From Thermoplasmatales archaeon (GTDB taxonomy: Archaea > Thermoplasmatota > E2 > UBA202 > JdFR-43): a DNA stretch of 64,000 nucleotides. Shown piece by piece: positions 56,337-64,000 of the stretch. Within the stretch, counting starts at the first letter, position 1. Every line of letters begins with the position of its first letter. The notes beneath the pieces were generated by a model. It was given only the letters and a program-made list of their open reading frames with translations. It was not told where the DNA came from and did no database searches. A program made the position numbers and the translations under genes. Location of the stretch: positions 1-64,000 of the forward strand of contig JACIWA010000001.1 in assembly GCA_014361195.1 (NCBI GenBank). Direction: 5' to 3'.

Positions 56337-57527
56337 ATGATTTCAGTATCCAACAGGGTAAAAAATATATCATATGCGATAAGAGAGGTAGTTGTTTATG
56401 CCCGTGGGCTGGAGAAGAAGGGTATAAAAGTTCTTAAAATGAATATCGGTGATCCAATAGCATATGATTTTGACACACCTTTGCATATAAAAGAAGCTCT
56501 TTATAAAGCGGTTTTAAACAAAAACAATGGCTATGCTCCATCTGAGGGCTATGTAGAGTTAAGAGAAGAAATTGCAAAAAGAGAAAAAAGAAGGAATGGA
56601 ATGAGCTATAATGTGGATGATATTTGCATAACTACAGGTGTAACTGAGGGTTTGCAAATTTTCCTTTCCGCATGCCTTAATGAAGGAGATGAGCTTCTTG
56701 TTCCTGGCCCAACTTATCCTCCCTATAATTTAATCACATCTTTTAATGGAGCAAAACCTATTCCTTACGCTACATTAGAAGAGCACAATTGGCAGCCAGA
56801 TGTTGATGATATAAGGAAAAAAATAAATGATAGAACAAAAGGAATTGTTGTTATAAATCCAAATAATCCAACAGGAGCCCTCTATTCCAAAAAAACTTTA
56901 AAGGAAATAATTGATGTTGCGGGGGAGCATAATGTGCTTGTTGTTTCAGATGAAATATACGATGACATACTTTTCGATGCCCCTCACACCTCCACCGCTT
57001 CTCTTGCAAAAGATGTTCCTGTGCTCACGCTTAATGGTTTTTCAAAAGTTTATCTTGTGCCTGGATGGAGAGTAGGTTATGCTCTTTTCCATAATCCAAA
57101 TGGTGAGCTCAATGAGCTTAAAGATGCTTTCTTAAGAATTGCTAGGGCAAGGCTCTGTGCAAATTCTGTATGCCAGCTTGCAATGGTTGAGGCATTGAGG
57201 GGAAGCCAGGAGCATATAAAGGAAATGGTCGAAAAATTGAAGAAAAGAAGAGATTTTGCATATAAAAGGATAAATGAAATAGAGGGCCTCTCAACAAGGA
57301 AGCCGGAGGGCGCATTTTACATATTTCCAAAAATAGAAAAGAATGCATGGAAGAGCGATAAAGAATTTGTCCTTGATGTTCTCAACGAAGCGCATGTTCT
57401 TTTCGTTCATGGCTCTGGCTTTTGCGAGAAATATGGGAAAAATCATTTCAGGGCGGTAATATTGCCTCCAATAGAAATGATGGAGGAAGTTTTTAATAGG
57501 TTAGAAGCATTTATGAAAAAAAGGTGA
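56337..57527 (+). CDS. PLP-dependent aminotransferase (alanine/aspartate type)
   Basis: A 396-residue class I aminotransferase. Features are KGIKVLKMNIGDPIAYDFD at the N-terminus, the GVTEGLQIFLSACL cofactor-phosphate loop, NPNNPTGALYSKKTLKE, SDEIYDDILFD, the PLP lysine near residue 236 (LNGFSKVYLVPGWRVGY) and GSGFCEKYGKNHFR with the carboxylate-binding Arg. It resembles archaeal alanine aminotransferases and links amino acid breakdown to pyruvate or glutamate. The FKBP gene follows after 5 bases, so the two are probably in one operon. Confidence 0.93.
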   Translation: MISVSNRVKNISYAIREVVVYARGLEKKGIKVLKMNIGDPIAYDFDTPLHIKEALYKAVLNKNNGYAPSEGYVELREEIAKREKRRNGMSYNVDDICITTGVTEGLQIFLSACLNEGDELLVPGPTYPPYNLITSFNGAKPIPYATLEEHNWQPDVDDIRKKINDRTKGIVVINPNNPTGALYSKKTLKEIIDVAGEHNVLVVSDEIYDDILFDAPHTSTASLAKDVPVLTLNGFSKVYLVPGWRVGYALFHNPNGELNELKDAFLRIARARLCANSVCQLAMVEALRGSQEHIKEMVEKLKKRRDFAYKRINEIEGLSTRKPEGAFYIFPKIEKNAWKSDKEFVLDVLNEAHVLFVHGSGFCEKYGKNHFRAVILPPIEMMEEVFNRLEAFMKKR

Positions 57528-57532
57528 AATAA

Positions 57533-58555
57533 ATGAAAGAAATAACAAAAGGAATAGTTGCTCTTGTAGCCATTTTAGCGATAATATCGGGGATTTATGG
57601 ATATACTCTCATAGAGAAAAGCTATTTAAGAGAAGGAGATTTTGCGGAAATTTATTATATTGGCTATTTTGAAAATGGAACTGTTTTTGCATCCTCTTTC
57701 AATGAAAATGTGAGCTTCGATACTCCTTTTGATGATAAAAATTATAATTTAACTCCCTTAAAAATATATATGGGAGACACAACTAATCTTTCAGAAAAAA
57801 TAAAATATCCAGAGGGATGGAGCTATACGTCTTTAGGAAATATAAAGGACTGGAAAATTAATGAAATAGAAGGATTGTATGAAGCATTGAAGGGAATGAA
57901 GAAAGGAGAGGAAAAAATAATAGAGCTTGAGCCAGGTAAAGCATTTAAAAATAAAGTTGTAAATGGGACAATTTTCATTTCATCCTTGGCCTTTGGATTT
58001 GATACAAAATTCAAGATTTCAAACATAAGCGATGATGCCGTGGATATAGAATGGATGCCAGAAATAGGAGAAAAATTCACTTTCCCGGATTATCCCCATT
58101 TACTATGGGAAAATTGTACTGAAGTAGTTTCTTACAATAACACAACTGTAATATTGAAAACAACACCTGACAGGCTGGATAATTTAACTCTTTATCCATG
58201 GTGGGAAAATGCGAGCACCGCAAGCTATAATGATACGCATATATTTATAACAACTACTCCTCCTTTAGGAAATTTTACCGCTATTATATATGGAATGGAA
58301 ATAAGTGGAAGTGTAAAAAATATAACAGATGAAAAAATATATCTCGAATTTTATTATGGCGGGCAGACATTCAGCGAAGAAGTAAACAGGACAGAAACCT
58401 TCAATAGGACAGCGGAATATCCAAAAGTTTTTGAGGGAATCCAAAAAGCGGTTTTGGAAGAAGAATTGCTGAAAAATGGATATAGCTTCCATGAGCTTGC
58501 GGGAGAGAAAGTTATTTTCAGAGTAAAGGTGGTGAATGTCTATAAAGCGAGTTGA
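57533..58555 (+). CDS. Membrane-anchored FKBP-type peptidyl-prolyl isomerase
   Basis: A 340-residue protein. An N-terminal helix (GIVALVAILAIISGIYGYTL) anchors it outside the cell. An FKBP domain follows (EGDFAEIYYIGYFENGTVF; LYEALKGMKKGEEKIIELEP), with the IF insertion region replaced by a long stretch. The C-terminal half (about residues 145-340) is an extracytoplasmic beta-rich extension typical of long archaeal FKBPs. It probably folds exported proteins. It overlaps the convergent DHH gene by 16 bases. Confidence 0.9.
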   Translation: MKEITKGIVALVAILAIISGIYGYTLIEKSYLREGDFAEIYYIGYFENGTVFASSFNENVSFDTPFDDKNYNLTPLKIYMGDTTNLSEKIKYPEGWSYTSLGNIKDWKINEIEGLYEALKGMKKGEEKIIELEPGKAFKNKVVNGTIFISSLAFGFDTKFKISNISDDAVDIEWMPEIGEKFTFPDYPHLLWENCTEVVSYNNTTVILKTTPDRLDNLTLYPWWENASTASYNDTHIFITTTPPLGNFTAIIYGMEISGSVKNITDEKIYLEFYYGGQTFSEEVNRTETFNRTAEYPKVFEGIQKAVLEEELLKNGYSFHELAGEKVIFRVKVVNVYKAS

Positions 58556-59826
58556 TTCCTGATCTCTATTTCAAAAGCATACAGGAAATCATTTTCTCTT
58601 CCTTTTGGAATAATTGCTCCTGCCGCTGAGCAATGGCCTCCTCCTCTTCCCCCCAGTGAAATTGCTACTTTTTGGATTGCCTCAGATAAATTAATTTTTT
58701 TTGCAAGAATCAAAGGAAGCCTCGCAGATACTTTTATTCCATCATTTGTTGCTGCAAAGCCAATAAGGGGGGATTTTATTTCCTCTTCTTTTAATAATAG
58801 CCCAGTCACTGTACCGATTAAATTTTCATTTATATGGCCATCTCCATGAAAATAGAGTAATTTTCCATATTCTTCAATCTTGTTTTTTGCAAATGAAATG
58901 CATTTGTATAAATTTCTCCTGTATTTTTCCAGTATTTCATCGCATTTTTCATAATTTCTTTTCATGCATATATCAACCGCGAAATTTGCTTCTCCATTTC
59001 TTGCCATTGCATTTAAAATTGTTGTAATATCTCTTAAATCTTTTCCATCTATTTCATATACTTCTCCAAATATCCTGCTTATTTGCTCGTATGTGAAACC
59101 CTGGCTAATTAGTAACTTTATTAGAGAGGATAACAATATTTTCTTCTCTTCCCTACTTAGCTCATTCCAACTTTTTTCATGATTAATTCCAATTTTTTTA
59201 AGAAATGAAATTGAGCTACCTATTCTTTTAAATAATCCTGGAATAAAAGGGTCTGATGCATAGGCAAGCATTTTATAAAGAGGCTTTTCTCTTCCATAAA
59301 TCCTTATATCCTTTTTTATTTCAACTCTTGAACTGGCTAAAAGTTCTCTATTCATTCCAACAATCCTGCAGTATTTCAAATCCTGCAAATCACCTATTGC
59401 ACCAACAATTGCTAAATCTGAAGTACAACTGAAAAAATTTGATGAAATTAGGTAGGATAAGCCCGCAGCGGAAATTTCCACTTCTCCATCTATTCCATAA
59501 AAAAAGGGATTTATAGAATTCTCATGAAACTTTTTGCTAAAATGATGGTCAGAAATAACACAGGAAATATTCTTTTCCTTTATTTCTTCAATGCTTCCAT
59601 TCCCCAAATCAATAAACCATACGAAATTATCTTTATTCTCTTCAATTACTTTTTCATCGAGATAATTAACAAATTTAACCTCATTTTTTATTCCTCTCTC
59701 CTCTAAAGCATTACTTGCGATAGCGGCGCCTGCAACCCCATCCGCATCGTTATGGCTCAAAATAGTAATCATATCCTGCTTTTCTATTAACTTTGAAATC
59801 TCTTTTGCCTTATTTTTTATTCCCAT
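58540..59826 (-). CDS. DHH-family phosphoesterase (archaeal RecJ-like nuclease)
   Basis: A 428-residue protein. The catalytic DHH domain has ILSHNDADGVAGAAIASNAL near the N-terminus, FIDLGNGSIEEI and the DHH motif CVISDHHFSKKF near residue 96. The C-terminal DHHA1 domain ends with LGGRGGGHCSAAGAIIPKG. This is the RecJ-like layout of archaeal single-strand exonucleases, some of which join the replisome as GAN, while others act on oligoribonucleotides. The substrate here cannot be fixed by sequence alone. Confidence 0.88.
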   Translation of the reverse strand: MGIKNKAKEISKLIEKQDMITILSHNDADGVAGAAIASNALEERGIKNEVKFVNYLDEKVIEENKDNFVWFIDLGNGSIEEIKEKNISCVISDHHFSKKFHENSINPFFYGIDGEVEISAAGLSYLISSNFFSCTSDLAIVGAIGDLQDLKYCRIVGMNRELLASSRVEIKKDIRIYGREKPLYKMLAYASDPFIPGLFKRIGSSISFLKKIGINHEKSWNELSREEKKILLSSLIKLLISQGFTYEQISRIFGEVYEIDGKDLRDITTILNAMARNGEANFAVDICMKRNYEKCDEILEKYRRNLYKCISFAKNKIEEYGKLLYFHGDGHINENLIGTVTGLLLKEEEIKSPLIGFAATNDGIKVSARLPLILAKKINLSEAIQKVAISLGGRGGGHCSAAGAIIPKGRENDFLYAFEIEIRNQLAL

Positions 59827-59862
59827 CCCCGCTGAGAAATGAAAAGGGAGTAATAAATTTTT

Positions 59863-62076
59863 TCAAATTTTTAGGGCCTTATTTGCAATTACAGCCTGAC
59901 CAAATGAAATTCCCCCATCTCCACATGGAACAAGAGTATTGATGAAGAATCTATATCCTTCCTTGATTACTCTTTTTTCTATTTCTGTAACTATATGCTC
60001 ATTATAGGCACATCCTCCCGCAATAACAATATTTTTTGTGCCAACTTCATCCGCTTTTTCAATTGCAAGAGATGCAAAAGAGTCAGCTAAGTATTGCTCC
60101 GCAGAATAAGCCAGATCCTCTTTCCTTTTTTTAATATTATCCAGAATATTTACAAAAATTTCCTTCGTTTCTATAATCCCGTTTTTAATAACCGGCTCGA
60201 TCTCTAAAACATTATTTCCTCTTCTTGCTAGGCTTTCAAGCTTCATTGCTGGTTCCCCTTCATATCTCATAACATGGCACACATCAAGCAATGCAGAAAT
60301 CGCATCTAAAACTCTTCCACAACTACTTGTCTTTATTGAGCCTTTTCTCTGTCTAAAAATTATCTCTATCTCCTCTTCACCGTGAGGGAAGAATTTCTTT
60401 CTCTCATAAACAAAATCCTTTATTTTCTCTCCTAAAATCCCACACAGCATTCTCAAAGGATATTTAGTTGCCAAATCCCCGCCAGGCATCGGATAATAGC
60501 GGAGATGCCCCAGCCTCTTATATTCATCTATTGTTGAATATATTACCTCTCCTCCCCATGCATTTCTATCTTCGCCATACCCAAATCCATCAATTGCTAT
60601 TCCTATCGCTTCATCAAGATTATTCTCCTCCATCGCCTTTGCAGTATGTGCATGATGATGCTGTATCTTAAAAACAGGAATATTTTCAGCCAGCTCTTCA
60701 GCATATCTTGTTGTAATAAAATCTGGGTGTAAATCACATGCTATTCCATCTGGTTTAAATTTCAGAATTTTTGAAAAATGTTCTATCGTTTCTTTTAAAA
60801 ATTCAAAAGTTTCATAGTGAGTTAAATTTCCTATATGCTGGGTAAGAAAAGCATATTTATCTTTTAAAAAGCAGGCGGTAACATTTTCCTCTGCCCCAAG
60901 AGCAAGTATATTTTTTACTTTAAATTTTAAATTTATTGGAACTGGAGTATATCCTCTGCTCCTCCTTATCAAAACTGGCCTTTTACCAATAAATTTCACT
61001 ATTGAATCATCGCTCCTCTGGTAAATTTTCCTGTTATAATAGAGAATGAAATCCGCTCCAATTTTCATTATTTCCCAATCATCCTTTATTATTGGTTTTC
61101 CGGGAAGATTTGCAGAGGTCATTATCAAAGGGTGATCAACTTTTTTGAATAAAAGATGATGAAGGCCAGTATAAGGTAACATTACTCCATAGTTATGCAA
61201 TCCTGGAGCAACATAAGGCAATTCTTTTTTCTTTTCAAGCAATAAAATAGGGTGGATATAACTTTTCAAAATTTCTCTCTCTTCTTTCTTTAAATAGCAT
61301 ATCTCCTCTGCCATCTTCTCATCTTTTACCATCAACGCAAAAGGCTTTTCATCTCTTCCCAGCAATTTTCTCAATCTTTTTACCGCATTTTCCTTTGCAA
61401 CACATGAAAGATGATATCCTCCAAGCCCTTTTATCGCAACTATTTTTCCATCTAAAAGCATCTTACAAGCCACCCAAATTGCTTTTTCTCCCTTTTCAAC
61501 AATCTTGTCTCCCTTCAAAAATATTTTTGGACCACATTTTTTGCACGCATTTGTTTGAGCGTGAAATCTTCTATCCGCAGGATTTTTATATTCTTTTCTG
61601 CATTCCTCGCACATTTCAAATTCATCCATTGTTGTATTTGTCCTATCATAGGGTAATTTTCTTGTGATTGTAAATCTTGGCCCGCAATTCGTACATGTTG
61701 TAAAAAAATAGTTTTTCCTCCTCTCATCTTTTTCTATATCTGAAACACATTCATCGCATATTGCAATATCTGGAGGAAGTGAGGATAATCCCTTTCCTTC
61801 TCCCTTGCTTTTCTTTATTTCAAAGGTTCTGTAATTTTTTTCCTTACCATATTTGATTTTAATTGAATCAATTTTCGCCATCGGAGGCTTTTTTTCCTTT
61901 AAAAGCAAAATAAATTCATCGATTTTCTCTTTTTCTCCTTCTACTTCTATTTCAACCCCCGCCTGCCCTAAATTTAAAACATATCCATTAAGCCCGCAAA
62001 TCTTTGCAATTCTATAAACAAATGGCCTGAAGCCGACGCCCTGCACAACCCCCTGAACAATTATTCTGGCGAGCAC
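59863..62076 (-). CDS. hypF: Hydrogenase maturation carbamoyltransferase HypF
   Basis: A 737-residue protein that makes the cyanide ligands of NiFe hydrogenases from carbamoyl phosphate. The domain order is complete: acylphosphatase (IIVQGVVQGVGFRPFVYRIA), two zinc-finger-like parts (CDECVSDIEKDERRKNY; CEECRKEYKNPADRRFHA; ACKKCGP), a YrdC-like domain (AIKGLGGYHLSCVAKENAV; IMTSANLPGKP) and the Kae1-like domain (FKIQHHHAHTAKAMEENNLD; GFGYGEDRNAWGGEV; VIAGGCAYNEHIV). The start is GTG 62076. No other hyp or hydrogenase gene is in the window. Confidence 0.97.
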   Translation of the reverse strand: MLARIIVQGVVQGVGFRPFVYRIAKICGLNGYVLNLGQAGVEIEVEGEKEKIDEFILLLKEKKPPMAKIDSIKIKYGKEKNYRTFEIKKSKGEGKGLSSLPPDIAICDECVSDIEKDERRKNYFFTTCTNCGPRFTITRKLPYDRTNTTMDEFEMCEECRKEYKNPADRRFHAQTNACKKCGPKIFLKGDKIVEKGEKAIWVACKMLLDGKIVAIKGLGGYHLSCVAKENAVKRLRKLLGRDEKPFALMVKDEKMAEEICYLKKEEREILKSYIHPILLLEKKKELPYVAPGLHNYGVMLPYTGLHHLLFKKVDHPLIMTSANLPGKPIIKDDWEIMKIGADFILYYNRKIYQRSDDSIVKFIGKRPVLIRRSRGYTPVPINLKFKVKNILALGAEENVTACFLKDKYAFLTQHIGNLTHYETFEFLKETIEHFSKILKFKPDGIACDLHPDFITTRYAEELAENIPVFKIQHHHAHTAKAMEENNLDEAIGIAIDGFGYGEDRNAWGGEVIYSTIDEYKRLGHLRYYPMPGGDLATKYPLRMLCGILGEKIKDFVYERKKFFPHGEEEIEIIFRQRKGSIKTSSCGRVLDAISALLDVCHVMRYEGEPAMKLESLARRGNNVLEIEPVIKNGIIETKEIFVNILDNIKKRKEDLAYSAEQYLADSFASLAIEKADEVGTKNIVIAGGCAYNEHIVTEIEKRVIKEGYRFFINTLVPCGDGGISFGQAVIANKALKI

Positions 62077-62146
62077 AAGAAAAAATAAATGGCATATAAT
62101 AATTTTGATTGGGATAAAGTTATTTATTTGAAAAACATTATTCTTG

Positions 62147-62611
62147 ATGGAGGAATTTCCTGTTGTTACTATAAAAAGAGGGAAAATTAAGAGGGAAAAT
62201 AAAATATGGAGGAAAAAGGAAAGAATTGATTTGATAGATGGTTTGATAGAAAAACATGGTATGGTTTATATAATCGATATGGATGGTAAAGAAAAGGGCT
62301 CGCCGAATTTAAAACTTTATAAATCAATCGGGAAAAATATATGGGCGGATACATTTCCAAGAAGCATAGATGATGTGATTGACCTGTTTGTATGTGGAGT
62401 GGAAAGAATAACAGTTCGTTCTATTAGAGAGGAATTTTTTGAAGAAATAAAGAGCATAAGTGAAAACGAGATTTTTGTTTTTGAGAATATAGAGAAAGCG
62501 GAAAAATATAAACTGGCTGGAGTTGTTACTGAAAAAGAGCTAAACTTTGATAGCAGATTTCAGATATGGAAAATTGATAAGGAGAACGAGGTTATAAGGA
62601 GGTTAAAATAA
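62147..62611 (+). CDS. HisA-like half-barrel protein
   Basis: A 154-residue protein whose first 105 residues align with the N-terminal half of the HisA/HisF (beta-alpha)8 barrel. PVVTIKRGKIKR is strand 1, HGMVYIIDMDGKEKGSPNLK is the strand 2 region with the D-x-D and G-S-P-N turn, ADTFPRSIDDVIDLFVCGVE is strands 3-4, and RITVRSI follows. It then has only a short tail instead of the second half; HisA is about 240 residues. Proteins related to HisA but outside the histidine pathway are known in archaea; this one is unusually short. The stop overlaps the DUF2240 start (TAATG), so the two are coupled. Confidence 0.55.
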   Translation: MEEFPVVTIKRGKIKRENKIWRKKERIDLIDGLIEKHGMVYIIDMDGKEKGSPNLKLYKSIGKNIWADTFPRSIDDVIDLFVCGVERITVRSIREEFFEEIKSISENEIFVFENIEKAEKYKLAGVVTEKELNFDSRFQIWKIDKENEVIRRLK

Positions 62612-63072
62612 TGGATGATTTAAAAATACTATTTGCTTTCTTGTTCAATAAAAAGGGGGATAAAATAAGAGAAGAGGATGTTTTCAATGTTCTTTCATTT
62701 GAAATGGGATGGATGACCCCAAAAGAAGGCAAGAAAATAATAGAGAAAGGGCTGGAAAAAAATTATATAAAAATAGAGGAAAATTTAATAAAACCAAATT
62801 TTGATTATAAAGAAGTAGAAATACCTCTTGGCTTCAAATTCGATGAGAGTAAAATCAGTGAATATGAAAAAGATATATTTTCTAGAATTGTCAGCAGAAT
62901 AGAAAAAAGTTTAAATATAGGGAATAAAAGGATAATGGAGGAAATAGAAGAAATGAGTAAAAATATGGAAGTCTATCCAGAAGTAGCAGCTCTTCTATAT
63001 GCAAAGAAAAGAGGAATTGAGATAGATGATTTCGTAGAAGAAATAGAAAGAATGATATTTTCAAAGAAGTGA
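62611..63072 (+). CDS. DUF2240 family protein
   Basis: A 153-residue cytosolic protein of the archaeal DUF2240 family. The N-terminal winged-helix-like part reads ILFAFLFNKKGDKIREEDVF and GWMTPKEGKKIIEKGL, followed by a strand (NLIKPNFDYKEVEIPLGFKF) and a C-terminal helical bundle with VYPEVAALLYAKKRGIEI. The function is unknown; a nucleic-acid role is suggested by the helix-turn-helix-like start. It is coupled to the HisA-like gene and convergent with the next. Confidence 0.85.
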   Translation: MDDLKILFAFLFNKKGDKIREEDVFNVLSFEMGWMTPKEGKKIIEKGLEKNYIKIEENLIKPNFDYKEVEIPLGFKFDESKISEYEKDIFSRIVSRIEKSLNIGNKRIMEEIEEMSKNMEVYPEVAALLYAKKRGIEIDDFVEEIERMIFSKK

Positions 63073-64000
63073 TATTATAACTGGAATCATTAAAAATCCC
63101 ATGCAAACACTTCTCCTTACTCTTAGTTCAAGGCATAATATTCCAATAAGAGAGGAAGTTAATAATATCAGCAGTCCCACTGGCCCATTTGATATTATAA
63201 CCATTACTATTATTATCAGTAGGGAAATTTTCAGAATTAATTTATAAGAAATTTTGGATATGTTAATTGCAATTTTTTTCCCTATATAAATTGTAGCAAA
63301 ATATGAAAAGATGGCGGAGATTATTACCGCAATCATAAAAAGATTCAGAGGATATGGAAAAATAATTCCTTCCCATCTTTCAATATAAATTAATTCCTTT
63401 ATTGCAATTGCAAAACCACTTCTTGCTTTTAAAATAATAAAAAGAGCAATTATAACAAAGAAACTTGTTGCGGTGTTTGTTGCAGAAAGAATAGATATAA
63501 CCTCTTCATTGCTTCTTTCTTTTTTGATTGTCATTACAATTGTTGTTGCAATTGCAGAGCTTATTCCTGGCAAAATCGAAACTATTCCTCCTGCGACTGC
63601 GCCCTCGCAAATAGCCCTTTTGCTCAAATCTCTCTTCTTGCTTTCCACTAATTGCTCAGGGATATCTGTTTTATAGGAGTAAATCAATGCGGGCAAGCCG
63701 AACAAACCAGTAAGGGCGGGGAAGATCGGCGAGGATTTTATAAGAAATGAAGAGCTCATGTCCCAAACCGCAAGCCCCAGCAAGCCGGAAATAAAAAATA
63801 TCAGCAATGCGGAAAGAAAGTTTTTGTTTGTGAAAATCACTAATATTGAGATGCATATAAGAATCCATGGAACAACTTTCTCTATTGTGTAATAAAGATT
63901 AAGAGGACTTGTTAGGATAAATTTGAAAGGATAGAGAAGAATCATGCATATTATAACTGATAGCAAACTTGAATATGCGGATATTTCAACCGCTTCATAT
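63061..64000 (-). CDS. TctA/DUF112-like membrane transporter, C-terminal part
   Basis: The reading frame is open to the right edge (residues EAVEISAYSS precede the visible methionine-like start), so the gene continues outside. About 310 residues are visible, with seven or more membrane helices. The characteristic segment is CEGAVAGGIVSILPGISSAI, followed by VMTIKKERSNEEVISILSAT. The ILPGISSA loop matches archaeal DUF112 proteins related to TctA, the membrane subunit of tripartite tricarboxylate transporters. No TctB or TctC gene is visible in the window. It overlaps the convergent DUF2240 end by 12 bases. The substrate is unknown. Confidence 0.75.
   Translation of the reverse strand, partial: YEAVEISAYSSLLSVIICMILLYPFKFILTSPLNLYYTIEKVVPWILICISILVIFTNKNFLSALLIFFISGLLGLAVWDMSSSFLIKSSPIFPALTGLFGLPALIYSYKTDIPEQLVESKKRDLSKRAICEGAVAGGIVSILPGISSAIATTIVMTIKKERSNEEVISILSATNTATSFFVIIALFIILKARSGFAIAIKELIYIERWEGIIFPYPLNLFMIAVIISAIFSYFATIYIGKKIAINISKISYKLILKISLLIIIVMVIISNGPVGLLILLTSSLIGILCLELRVRRSVCMGFLMIPVIISLL

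Overview
The window is AT-rich archaeal chromosome, most likely from the Thermoplasmatota or a related euryarchaeal lineage. The evidence is SRP19, ribosomal protein S8e, a membrane-anchored LonB, KEOPS subunit Pcc1, the archaeal 4-phosphopantoate--beta-alanine ligase, a TrpB2-type synthase, DUF373 and DUF2240 proteins, an archaeal-looking RNase P RNA and TATA-type promoters with leaderless or GGTG-led starts. The lineage is inferred from gene content; no 16S rRNA gene is present. The many secreted peptidases (two gingipain-like C25 proteins and a papain-like C1A protein) suggest a protein-degrading heterotroph, as proposed for several uncultured Thermoplasmatota. HypF implies a NiFe hydrogenase elsewhere in the genome.

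Layout. 1-6.9 kb: the start of a C25 peptidase, a membrane protein with calcium-binding repeats, a decayed ABC exporter, folD, a small site-2 protease, tRNA-Thr, a decayed helical-repeat gene and a secreted Ntn-hydrolase. 7-13.7 kb: pyrG, an ACT-domain regulator divergent from trpB2 with three evenly spaced operator-like repeats between them, a secreted thioredoxin-like protein, a nicotianamine-synthase-like methyltransferase, a serine recombinase with palindromic repeats around its neighbourhood, and the S8e-SRP19 pair. 13.7-28.2 kb: a rhodanese-papain fusion with a frameshifted tail, the CoA-synthesis/glycosyltransferase/Pcc1 run, a LuxE-like plus transglutaminase-like pair, rpiA, RNase P RNA, a complete C25 peptidase, a broken MGMT-like gene, a codon-atypical beta-helix protein, a cold-shock protein and LonB.

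28.2-47.8 kb is the most striking part. Five minus-strand genes, overlapping or nearly so, form a 15.6 kb operon of exported proteins. The order is a pilin-anchored beta-helix giant, a secreted beta-helix/PKD giant, a secreted repeat protein ending in a dockerin, a membrane-anchored protein starting with two cohesin-like modules, and a small pilin-like protein. A divergent 1287-residue CARDB-type membrane protein faces this operon. Together they look like a self-assembling, pilus-linked cell-surface complex held by cohesin-dockerin pairing.

47.8-64 kb: a second site-2 protease and a DUF373 protein, a type III restriction-modification system beside the wreck of a tyrosine recombinase, an aminotransferase and an FKBP isomerase, a DHH-family nuclease, HypF, a half-length HisA-like protein with a DUF2240 protein, and the C-terminal part of a TctA/DUF112-type membrane protein running off the right edge. 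Most other unannotated open frames are antisense or out-of-frame shadows of these genes.
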